Origin: Actinomycetes bacterium
GTDB taxonomy: Bacteria > Actinomycetota > Acidimicrobiia > Acidimicrobiales > Microtrichaceae
Direction of reading: 5' to 3'
DNA: 32,031 bases
Assembly (NCBI GenBank): GCA_023389745.1
Contig: JAEWED010000031.1
Span: 1 to 32,031, forward strand
Positions 22,558 through 29,200 of this stretch are shown here, piece after piece (positions within the stretch are counted from its first letter, which is position 1; every line of letters starts with the position of its first letter). The notes under the pieces are model-generated. The model worked only from the letters and a program-made list of their open reading frames with translations. It did no database searches and was not told where the DNA came from. Made by a program: the position numbers and the translations under genes.

Positions 22558-23685
22558 TCAGGAGATGCGGAGGATCGGCTTGATGGTAGCACCCGACTCG
22601 GCCTCCGCGGCCGCCTGGCCGATCTGGTCGAAGTCGTAGAACGTCACCAGACGGTCGAACGGGAACCGCCCCTGCACGTAGAGGTCGAGCAGCTGGGGGA
22701 CGAACACATCGGGCACGCTGTCGCCCTCGACGACCCCCATGATCGTCCTGCAGCTCTGCATGAACGTGTTCGCACCGATGTCGAGCGTGGCGTCAGGACG
22801 TGAGGCACCGAGGATCGCAGCGGTTCCCCGCTGTCGGAGCGCGTCGACGCCCTGGCGGATCAGTGCCGGCAGGCCGGTGGTGTCCAGCGCGAAGTCGACG
22901 CCGGATCCGGTGATGCGACGGATCTCTTCGACGGCGTCGGTCTCGCCGCCGTGGATGGTGTGGGTGGCGCCCAGTTCGCGTGCCAGCTCGAGTCGCGACG
23001 GCACGACGTCGACGGCAATGATCGTCGTGGCTCCCGCGACGTGGGCGGCCATCACCGCGCTGAGCCCGACCGCGCCGGCGCCGGTGACCGCGAAGCTTGC
23101 ACCGGCGCCGACCTGCAGCGCTCGGAGCACCGTGCCCGCTCCGGTCTGGATGCCGCAGCCGAGCGGGCCGAGCAGCTCGAGTGGCACGTCGTCGCGGACC
23201 TTGACGGTGTTGCGCTCGTGGGTGATCACGTAGGTCGCGAACGACGATTGGCCGAAGAACCGGTCGTTGAGCGACTCGCCGTCGGCGCCGGTGAGCGCAT
23301 GGGTCCCGTCGGGGCGGTGTCCGGCGAAGTTCATGTCGTTGAAGTTGGCGCAGCTCGCCGGCGACCCGTCGAAGCAGGGGCGGCACGCGGCGCAGTTCAG
23401 GAAGCTGACCGCGACGTGGTCGCCGGGGGCGACCTTGCTCACCGCGGCGCCGACGGCTTCGACGACACCGGCGCCCTCGTGCCCGAGCACGATCGGCAGC
23501 GGCACCGGGTACAGCTGGTCCCGAACCACCAAGTCGGTGTGGCACAGCCCGGCGGCGACCACCTTGACGAGGATCTCGTCGTCACGCGGGGCGTCGAGGT
23601 GTGCGGTCTCCATGACGAAGGAGCCCTGCTCGCGCACGACCGCGGCGGTGACCTCACGACCCGAGGTGGCTACGGCGTCGCTCAT
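22558..23685 (-). CDS. Zinc-dependent NAD-linked alcohol dehydrogenase (aryl-alcohol/AdhC type)
   Basis: A 375-residue medium-chain dehydrogenase. Catalytic zinc ligands are Cys48 ('AGLCHTD'), His69 ('LGHEGAGVVE') and Cys177 ('GPLGCGIQTG'). The structural zinc lobe has Cys98, 101, 104 and 112 ('NCAACRPCFDGSPASC'). The Rossmann motif is 'VTGAGAVGLSAV' (about 200-211), with Asp226 at the end of the second strand favouring NAD over NADP. The length and the 'GIQTGAGTVL' segment are like benzyl/aryl-alcohol dehydrogenases and class III enzymes. Its ATG overlaps the stop of a 44-codon gene (ATGA), so it is translated in coupling with that peptide. Oxidation of an aromatic or terpenoid alcohol is plausible; substrate is unproven. 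Confidence 0.93.
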   Translation of the reverse strand: MSDAVATSGREVTAAVVREQGSFVMETAHLDAPRDDEILVKVVAAGLCHTDLVVRDQLYPVPLPIVLGHEGAGVVEAVGAAVSKVAPGDHVAVSFLNCAACRPCFDGSPASCANFNDMNFAGHRPDGTHALTGADGESLNDRFFGQSSFATYVITHERNTVKVRDDVPLELLGPLGCGIQTGAGTVLRALQVGAGASFAVTGAGAVGLSAVMAAHVAGATTIIAVDVVPSRLELARELGATHTIHGGETDAVEEIRRITGSGVDFALDTTGLPALIRQGVDALRQRGTAAILGASRPDATLDIGANTFMQSCRTIMGVVEGDSVPDVFVPQLLDLYVQGRFPFDRLVTFYDFDQIGQAAAEAESGATIKPILRIS

Positions 23686-23816
23686 CGGTCGACGTCGGAC
23701 GGGCTCCGGGGCGGGTCGATCACCTCGGTGGGCGTGTCACCCGGACGGAGCAGCTCGACGACGGTCGGTTGAACGTCGGTCGCACCGATCGTGGAAGGGA
23801 CTCGGGCTCCGCTCAC
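23682..23816 (-). CDS. 44-residue small protein translationally coupled to the alcohol dehydrogenase
   Basis: A short gene starting with GTG at 23816, preceded by a strong ribosome site (GAGGAGG, 5 nt upstream). Its TGA overlaps the dehydrogenase ATG. The product begins 'MSGARVPSTIGATDVQPTVV' and ends 'TPTEVIDPPRSPSDVDR'. It is polar, Pro/Thr/Asp-rich, without Cys, signal or membrane segment, so it does not look like a mycofactocin precursor or a metallothionein. The near-consensus ribosome site and perfect coupling are the evidence that it is translated. It may be a regulatory leader or a small partner of the enzyme. I do not recognise it. Confidence 0.6.
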   Translation of the reverse strand: MSGARVPSTIGATDVQPTVVELLRPGDTPTEVIDPPRSPSDVDR

Positions 23817-24066
23817 GGCAGCCTCCTCGGTCCTGGACCATCGGATCACCGGGCGACGGCGATCACCATGGGGCGTCGCGAGGCGTGCATGGATCGTACG
23901 CCCGCAGGATCGACAAGTCGACGGCCGAGCCGAGCCGGTCGACGGGCACTCGCCGTCGCGGCCGTCGCACTCACCCGAACATCTGCGGTGATCGCTGAGT
24001 ACCGTGCGACGGGAACCAGTGCGGCGTCGGATCGATTGCCGAACCACGCCGGAGAGAGGACGTGCC
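23817..24066. other. Divergent spacer upstream of the basic protein gene
   Basis: 250 nt between the divergent starts at 23816 and 24067. No clear promoter or dyad stands out. Open frames crossing it show no family resemblance. Confidence 0.4.
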
Positions 24067-24573
24067 ATGACCAAGAAGCTGCAGTCGATGCTCAACGAGA
24101 CCGAGCAAGCGCTCGTGCGAGAGGTCGAGCCGAAGCGGCTCGGGAAGCTCGACGAGGACGAGCTCATCGAGCTGCACACGCGGGTGCGGCGCGCCCGCAA
24201 CAAGTACACCAAGCTCTACCGCCAGCGGGCGGCGAAGCAGGTCGGCTCGAAGGGTCGACGAGGCGGCGCCAGCTCGGCCCATTCGAAGACGCGGGCCAAG
24301 GCCGAGATCTTCGAGGACGTGCTCGCGACCGTCAGCGACCGGCTCGCCACGGTGGCGCGTCAGAACGCCGACGCGCTGAAGGCCGAACGGCTCGCACTGG
24401 CGAAGGGTGAGCGAGGGGGTGCAGCGACGCCGAAGAAGGGGAAGAAGGTCATCGAGGGCGCGCTCCGGACCGTGAAGCGAGGTGGCGACGACGCGCTGCG
24501 ATCCCCGATCAAGAAGAAGAAGTCGGCGAGCGACCGAGCAGCGAAGAAGCGCCACCAGGCCAAGCGGGGCTGA
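24067..24573 (+). CDS. Lysine/arginine-rich basic protein, possibly nucleoid-associated
   Basis: A 168-residue, very basic protein. The N-terminal half (1-60) is predicted helical and charged ('LNETEQALVREVEPKRLGKL', 'ELIELHTRVRRARNKYTKLY'), compatible with a coiled coil or helical bundle. A middle helix follows (about 78-115). The last 50 residues are Lys-rich ('PKKGKKVIEGALRTVKRGG', 'KKKKSASDRAAKKRHQAKRG'), like histone-H1-type tails of actinobacterial nucleoid proteins. There is no enzyme motif, Cys or membrane segment. The ATG at 24067 has GAGAGGA upstream. DNA or RNA binding is inferred from composition only. It is followed by the DHFR-like gene after 38 nt on the same strand and may be co-transcribed with it. 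Confidence 0.75.
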   Translation: MTKKLQSMLNETEQALVREVEPKRLGKLDEDELIELHTRVRRARNKYTKLYRQRAAKQVGSKGRRGGASSAHSKTRAKAEIFEDVLATVSDRLATVARQNADALKAERLALAKGERGGAATPKKGKKVIEGALRTVKRGGDDALRSPIKKKKSASDRAAKKRHQAKRG

Positions 24574-24611
24574 TCCACTCGGACGCTCCGCTCCCGAACG
24601 GAGGCATGGCG

Positions 24612-25202
24612 ATGACACGAGTCGTGGCTGACATCACGATGTCGCTCGACGGGTACGTCACCGGTCCCGATCCCGGCCAGGAGCACGGACTGGGGGTCGG
24701 CGGCGAGGCCCTGCACCGATGGGCATTCAGCGACGACCCGGTCGATGCCGAGCAGCTGCGCACCGGGACCGAACGCTCGGGTGCCGTCGTCATGGGACGG
24801 CGGCTCTTCGACATCGTCGCCGGGCCCCACGGCTGGGACGACGAGGTGGGCTACGGCGCCCGAGAGGTCGGTTCGCCGCCGTTCTTCGTGGTGACCCATT
24901 CCCCACCGGAGCACCCTCGGCTCGCGTTGGACTTCACGTTCGTGGTCGACGGCGTCGCCGCCGCGATCGACCAGGCGCGCGCCGTCGCCGGCGACCACGA
25001 CGTGGTGATCATGGGCGGCGGCGACGTCATCGCCCAGGCGTTGGACGCGGGCCTGGTCGACGAGCTGCACCTCCACCTGGCTCCGTTGGTGCTGGGCGCC
25101 GGGACTCCGCTCTTCCGGAGCGTCGATCGAACCGAGATGCGACAGACCGACGTGCAGGTGTCCCCGTTCGCGACACATCTGACCTACGAGATCGACCGAT
25201 GA
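24612..25202 (+). CDS. RibD C-terminal/dihydrofolate-reductase-fold protein
   Basis: A 196-residue protein of the RibD_C family (COG0262-like 'dihydrofolate reductase family'). It opens with 'RVVADITMSLDGYVTGPDPG' and has 'SGAVVMGRRLFDIV' (about 58-71), 'PPFFVVTHSPPEHP', the NADPH-loop 'DVVIMGGGDVIAQALDAGLVDELHLHLAPLVLGAGTPLF' (about 128-166) and a closing 'LTYEIDR'. True folate activity is unlikely for this subgroup, which reduces assorted small molecules or pterins/flavins. The ATG at 24612 is used because GGAGG is 7 nt before it, whereas the ATG at 24606 is only 1 nt away. A dyad that may end transcription lies just after the stop. Confidence 0.92.
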   Translation: MTRVVADITMSLDGYVTGPDPGQEHGLGVGGEALHRWAFSDDPVDAEQLRTGTERSGAVVMGRRLFDIVAGPHGWDDEVGYGAREVGSPPFFVVTHSPPEHPRLALDFTFVVDGVAAAIDQARAVAGDHDVVIMGGGDVIAQALDAGLVDELHLHLAPLVLGAGTPLFRSVDRTEMRQTDVQVSPFATHLTYEIDR

Positions 25203-25215
25203 CCGACACGCCTGC

Positions 25216-25256
25216 GGGTGTCGTCGGGATGAAGCCGGTTCCGGCGCACGACACCC
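25216..25256. terminator. Dyad after the DHFR-like gene
   Basis: GGGTGTCGT (25216-25224) and ACGACACCC (25248-25256) are exact complements around a 23-nt loop that itself contains GCCGG-TT-CCGGC. It lies 14 nt after the stop at 25202. No U-run. Confidence 0.5.
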
Positions 25257-25468
25257 CTGGTCGCATCGGCGGGTCGTGTGTACGGTGAGGACTGCAGCAG
25301 TTCGAGCGTCGTCACCGGCTCGGAGTGCCCGCGTCGCGACGTGACACCTCCGAGTGGTCGCCCGGCCCGTCTTCTGGCGGCCGAGTTCGTGTCGGCGCCG
25401 CGCCCGGAGCGGGAGGTCGCCCATGCCATGTCACCATGCCGCCGTCGGCGAAGTGGGAGGTGGCTGTC

Positions 25469-26290
25469 ATGGTCAGCCTCTTCGGTAGCGGCACCCGCCG
25501 TCACCTGAACCCCCCGGTCGACGAGCCCGGCTCGAACGGAGCCGCCGCCGGAGCCCATGGCGGCAACAACGGAGCGGCGACCGCCGTGGAGTTGTACGAC
25601 GACGCGGATTCGGTCCTGCACGTGCTGCCCGCGTCGGAGCCGGTCCCCCACGACGAGGACGAGGCGTCGCAGTACCCCATGGCGACCGTGCGCCCGGTGC
25701 CGCTGCAGGCACGTGGGTCGACGCACGGGCGTGCACCGGACTCGACGACGATGTCGTCGCTCGGCTTGCCCGAGCATCTCGTTCCGCCCGATGGCGGTGG
25801 TCTGGCCGAGCTGCTCGGATTGCTCGACCTGCTCCCGACGCCCAAGTTGCCGTCGTATCGCCACGGCGACGAGATCCTGGTGTTGACGTTCGGGCCGCAC
25901 AGCTCGAGTGCCGAGCAGGTCGTCTCGTCGATCACGACCGAGTTCGCGTCGGCCGGCCATCCGGTCGGGCACGCGACGGTGCGGGTCGAGCCATGGCCGA
26001 GCGCCCACGAGCTGACCGACGGTCGAGCGACGAGCACCGGGACTCGCGGCGCAGGTCGACCTCGATCGGTGCTGTTGCGCACGAGCCCGGACTGCCCGCC
26101 GTCGACGGCGTACCGGATCTGCCGATCCGTGCCCGGCATCCGCCTGGACCTCTGGGGTGTCCGCACCGCGGACCGACCGGCGGCCGCGCTGGCGTGGGGT
26201 GCTCCGGTCGCGTTCATCGACGGTCGACCCGCTCGCTCCGAGCTGTGGGCCGCGATCCTCGCCGACCGCCTGGCCGGCGGCGTGCACTGA
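25469..26290 (+). CDS. Hypothetical protein with disordered N-terminus and a unique C-terminal domain
   Basis: A 273-residue protein I do not recognise. The ATG at 25469 is preceded by GGGAGGTGG. Residues 1-100 are low in order: Gly/Ala/Asn-rich, then Asp/Glu-rich. Residues about 105-130 are hydrophobic and Leu/Pro-rich ('LAELLGLLDLLPTPKLPSY'). Residues 130-273 look like an alpha/beta domain: 'DEILVLTFGPHSSSAEQVVSSITTEF', 'GHATVRVEPWPS', 'RSVLLRTSPDCPPSTAYRICRS', 'IRLDLWGVRTADRPAAALAWGAPVAFIDGR', 'LWAAILADRL'. The first strand followed by a Ser-rich turn and helix loosely recalls a nucleotide-binding P-loop but lacks GK(S/T). It has two Cys and no signal peptide. It precedes the amidohydrolase by 54 nt on the same strand. 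Confidence 0.65.
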   Translation: MVSLFGSGTRRHLNPPVDEPGSNGAAAGAHGGNNGAATAVELYDDADSVLHVLPASEPVPHDEDEASQYPMATVRPVPLQARGSTHGRAPDSTTMSSLGLPEHLVPPDGGGLAELLGLLDLLPTPKLPSYRHGDEILVLTFGPHSSSAEQVVSSITTEFASAGHPVGHATVRVEPWPSAHELTDGRATSTGTRGAGRPRSVLLRTSPDCPPSTAYRICRSVPGIRLDLWGVRTADRPAAALAWGAPVAFIDGRPARSELWAAILADRLAGGVH

Positions 26291-26331
26291 GCGTCTCGAT
26301 CGAGGACGGCCGACCCGACCCGACCAGCAGT

Positions 26332-26337
26332 TACGGT
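26332..26337 (+). promoter_or_regulatory. -10 element of leaderless amidohydrolase transcript
   Basis: TACGGT ends 7 nt before the ATG at 26345, with no ribosome site between. Matches TANNNT. Confidence 0.4.
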
Positions 26338-26344
26338 GAGCTCC

Positions 26345-27505
26345 ATGCCGGGGACGGTCGACGCACATGTGCACCTGCTGCCGGGTCGGCTCGCCGAGAA
26401 GGTGCGTGGCTTCTTCGAGGCCGGTGGCCTCGTCGACCTGGCGTACCCGCTGAACCACGGGGCGATCTGCGAGCGACTCGCCGGCGAGGGCATCTCGACG
26501 GTCTGGACGCTGCCGTACGCGCATCGCCGAGGGGTCGCCGTGTGGATGAACGAGGAGTCCGCAGCGACCGCGCGCCGGAACCTCGCGGTCGAGGTCGTCG
26601 GCGGCGCGACCGTGCATCCCGACGACGACGACCCGGTGGGCGTCGTGAGGACCGCCGTCGAGGACCTGGGGCTGCGGGTCCTCAAGCTGCACTGCTCGGT
26701 CGGCGGCTACGACCCCGCGGACCGGCGGCTCACGCCGGTGTGGGACTACGCCGAGGCGGTCGCGTTGCCGGTGGTCGTGCACGCCGGACACTCGGTGCTC
26801 GGGACGACCGGGCTCGACGACCTCGGCCCCGTCGAGCAGGTCGCCCGTCGACATCCCGAGGCGCGGATCATCATCGCCCACTGCGGCCACGATGCCGTCG
26901 ACGAAGCCGTCCGCATCGTCGAGCAACATCGCCACGTCCACGCGGATCTCACCCCTGTCGTGTTCGACCGCGTCGACATCTCTGCGACCGACGCCCAGCG
27001 GATCAGCGACAAGCTCCTCTTCGGCACCGACGCCCCGAACACCGGCATCACCGCGGCCGACGGCCTCGCCCACCTCGCCTCGCTCGGGCTGGACCCCGAT
27101 CAGCACACGGCGGTCGCCGGCGGGAACGCGAGACGGCTCGTCGACGGCGTCGGCTCCACGCCTCGTGCCGACGATCGTGACGCCCGCGCCCGGCTGATCC
27201 GACAGCGGTATCCGATCATCACCGAGCTCGAGGCGGACGGCATGCCGGCGCTCGACGTCTCGGGTCTGGCCGTGCTCGACGACGAGCTGGAGGCTGAGCG
27301 CATCGGGCTCGAACGACGGCTGTCGGCGTACGTCGTGGTCTACGCCGACTTCCGCTGCCGCTCGCTGCCCGAGGAGTTGCAGCTGTGCCAACGAACGACG
27401 ACGGCCGCGCTCTCCGAGGCGGAGCTCGCCGCGATCCGGGACTTCGAGGGTCGTCTTCCCACCGGCCATGCGGCCTGCGCCTACGCCCGACCAAGAGCTC
27501 GTTGA
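26345..27505 (+). CDS. Amidohydrolase-2 family metal-dependent hydrolase with C-terminal extension
   Basis: A 386-residue TIM-barrel hydrolase/decarboxylase of the PF04909 family. Metal ligands are visible: His8 and His10 in 'VDAHVHLLPG', Lys114 in 'LKLHCS', His146 in 'VVVHAGHS', His179 in 'IIIAHCGHD', and Asp229 in 'LLFGTDAPNTG', followed by 'GGNARRLV' (259-266). The barrel ends near residue 270. About 115 further residues (271-386) form a separate helical segment with 'RLSAYVVVYADFRCRSLPEELQLC', which the family lacks; its role is unknown. The ATG at 26345 lies behind a -10 with no ribosome site. The gene's last codons contain the -35 of the downstream oxygenase promoter. Substrate unknown. 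Confidence 0.88.
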   Translation: MPGTVDAHVHLLPGRLAEKVRGFFEAGGLVDLAYPLNHGAICERLAGEGISTVWTLPYAHRRGVAVWMNEESAATARRNLAVEVVGGATVHPDDDDPVGVVRTAVEDLGLRVLKLHCSVGGYDPADRRLTPVWDYAEAVALPVVVHAGHSVLGTTGLDDLGPVEQVARRHPEARIIIAHCGHDAVDEAVRIVEQHRHVHADLTPVVFDRVDISATDAQRISDKLLFGTDAPNTGITAADGLAHLASLGLDPDQHTAVAGGNARRLVDGVGSTPRADDRDARARLIRQRYPIITELEADGMPALDVSGLAVLDDELEAERIGLERRLSAYVVVYADFRCRSLPEELQLCQRTTTAALSEAELAAIRDFEGRLPTGHAACAYARPRAR

Positions 27506-27550
27506 CCATGTGACATGTGTCATGTAGACCCCTTATTGGCGAGATGCCAA
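27502..27550 (+). promoter_or_regulatory. Promoter and operator dyads of the rubber-oxygenase-like gene
   Basis: A -35-like TTGACC (27502-27507) and a -10-like TAGACC (27525-27530) are 17 nt apart. Between them lies TGACA-TG-TGTCA (27511-27522), an exact dyad placed as a repressor site. A second exact dyad, TTGGC-GAGAT-GCCAA (27536-27550), lies in the leader before the GGGGGAG ribosome site. Suggests tight substrate-linked control, for instance by a TetR-type protein as reported for lcp genes. Confidence 0.55.
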
Positions 27551-27569
27551 CACGGCGTGAGGGGGAGAC

Positions 27570-28892
27570 ATGGACGCGGAGATCGACGCAGCACTGTCCG
27601 AGATGGAGGCGCTGAAGAGTCGCCGTCAGGTCCTTCGGGCCGGCGGCGCACTCGGTGCGCTGGGCCTGGCCGGAGCGGCCGGCGCGATGAGCGGCTGTGC
27701 GCCGACGTCGTCGCCGGGGAACCCGTGGGCGGGCCCGGTGTGGGGGTGGCCGTCGGAGGCGACGATGCCGACGACGCCGAGCTCGGGTCAGGACCCGACG
27801 TGGGTCTGGGACCCCGAGGCTGACGAACTGGTCGGCGCTCTGCTCGAGCGTGGCGACGTCCCGGATGTGAACCAGAAGCTGCGCGGCTGGCTCAAGAACA
27901 GCCAGGCACTCCCCGACGGACTGCCGCCAGAGGTGGTCGACTTCATCGAGCGCGCTCGGCAGCCGCCCGCGTGGATGAACCAGGACCGGCTCAACCAGGC
28001 GTCGCGGTTCAACACCAAGCGGGGCCTGTACCTGGGTGTCACCTACGGGTTCGCGAGCGGGATGATGAGCACGGTCATCCCGCACGAGGCCCGCGCCGTC
28101 TACTACTCCAAGGGCGGCGCCAACATGCAGGACCGCATCACCAAGACGGCGAAGCTCGGCTACGACGTCGGATCCAACGGCGCGTTCAGCCCCGGCGGCG
28201 AGATGATCGTCACCTGCGTCAAGACGCGACTGGCGCACGCCGGCGTGCGGAACCTGCTGCCCGACTCCCCCGTGTGGCTGGGCGGTGCGACCGAGCCCGG
28301 ACGGATCCCGATCAGCCAGCAGGACATGCTGGTGACCTGGCACAGCCTGCCGACGACGGTCATGAAGCAGCTGTCGAAGTGGAACGTGCCGCTCGACCGC
28401 AACGAGACGCTCGGCTTCCTGCACTCGTGGCAGCTGACCGCTCACTTCCTCGGCATCCGCGACGAGTACATCCCGGTGTCGTGGGCCGCTGCGCGACAGC
28501 AGTCGAACCAGATGCTCGACCCGGTGCTGGCACCGACCCCTGAGGGCATCAACCTGGCGGGCCAGCTGGTGAACCTCGGGTCCTTGGTCGACGGTGGGCT
28601 CATCACCCGACCGGTGCTCAGCGCGCTGACCCGCTTCGTGCTCGGCGACCGGATCGCGGACTGGCTCGGCCTGCCCCGCGACGTGTTCTGGGACACGGCC
28701 CTGAACATCGCCTGGGGTCCGTTCATCGCGGTACGCGAGGGACTGCTCGGCTTCACCGGCGCACCGCCGATCCTGACCGACGTCTACTCGACCTTCGACG
28801 AGATCCTCCGCATCGGTGCGCTCTGGTACCTCTCCGGCGGGCAGTTCCCGATCAGCATCCAGATCCCGACGACGAACAACCCCGAGGTCTGA
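27570..28892 (+). CDS. lcp: Latex-clearing-protein-like heme oxygenase (Lcp, DUF2236)
   Basis: A 440-residue exported b-type heme dioxygenase candidate for cleaving cis-1,4-polyisoprene. The Tat motif SRRQVL (17-22), the hydrophobic stretch to residue 40 and Cys43 in 'MSGC' suggest Tat export and perhaps lipidation. In the DUF2236 core, residues known from Lcp K30 line up with exact spacing: Glu173, Arg189, Lys192, Thr193 and His223 correspond to E148, R164, K167, T168 and proximal heme ligand H198 (a constant offset of 25). Flanking 'HEARAVYYSKGG' and 'KTRLAHAGVRNLLP' are Lcp-like. Length is near that of Lcp proteins (about 400). The ATG at 27570 has GGGGGAG upstream. A related DUF2236 enzyme with another polyene substrate is the main alternative. 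Confidence 0.88.
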   Translation: MDAEIDAALSEMEALKSRRQVLRAGGALGALGLAGAAGAMSGCAPTSSPGNPWAGPVWGWPSEATMPTTPSSGQDPTWVWDPEADELVGALLERGDVPDVNQKLRGWLKNSQALPDGLPPEVVDFIERARQPPAWMNQDRLNQASRFNTKRGLYLGVTYGFASGMMSTVIPHEARAVYYSKGGANMQDRITKTAKLGYDVGSNGAFSPGGEMIVTCVKTRLAHAGVRNLLPDSPVWLGGATEPGRIPISQQDMLVTWHSLPTTVMKQLSKWNVPLDRNETLGFLHSWQLTAHFLGIRDEYIPVSWAAARQQSNQMLDPVLAPTPEGINLAGQLVNLGSLVDGGLITRPVLSALTRFVLGDRIADWLGLPRDVFWDTALNIAWGPFIAVREGLLGFTGAPPILTDVYSTFDEILRIGALWYLSGGQFPISIQIPTTNNPEV

Positions 28893-28893
28893 T

Positions 28894-28918
28894 CCCGCCA
28901 TCTGTCGCATGTGGCGGG
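28894..28918. terminator. Hairpin after the rubber-oxygenase-like gene
   Basis: CCCGCCA (28894-28900) and TGGCGGG (28912-28918) are exact complements around 11 nt, starting 2 nt after the stop. Likely intrinsic terminator. Confidence 0.65.
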
Positions 28919-28980
28919 CTTCAACGCAACCAGACGACTGTCGAGCGCCCCGAAACTCAAAGGCAGCGGTCGGCCCGCTC

Positions 28981-29003
28981 AGGCCGTCCGAGACGTTCGG
29001 CCT
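28981..29003. terminator. Weak dyad downstream of the cyclase tail
   Basis: AGGCCG (28981-28986) and CGGCCT (28998-29003), with an alternative inner pairing CCGA/TCGG. It lies 8 nt beyond the TAG of the minus-strand tail frame. Possible terminator for the cyclase transcript. Confidence 0.35.
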
Positions 29004-29011
29004 TGCGACAG

Positions 29012-29200
29012 CTAGTGGGGTGACCGGGTGAGGTCTGTGAGCTTGACGCGTTTGCCGCTCTTGGTGACCGAGCCTGGCGCCTTCGCAGCGTCGCTCTGCC
29101 GGAGCTTCTTGCGAGCCTCGGTCGCTCGCTTCGTTCTCGCCTTGACAGCCACGTCAGCCAGCCCCATCGGACTGAGTTCGGCCCACGTTCCGGTGTGACG
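29012..29200 (-). other. Basic reading frame continuing in frame after the cyclase stop codon
   Basis: Directly after the cyclase TGA the same frame stays open for 62 codons to TAG (29012-29014). It encodes 'RHTGTWAELSPMGLADVAVK' and a Lys/Arg-rich end ('RATEARKKLRQSDAAKAPGS', 'KSGKRVKLTDLTRSPH'). It could be read through the TGA (followed by C, a leaky context), be a separate 51-aa gene from the ATG at 29167 (no ribosome site), or be a decayed 3' end. The basic composition is not that of a shadow frame, but no family is recognised. Confidence 0.45.

Noticed and set aside
23682..23816. Mycofactocin precursor peptide next to an alcohol dehydrogenase
   Set aside because: The peptide does not end in the conserved C-terminal Val-Tyr motif and no maturation genes are nearby.
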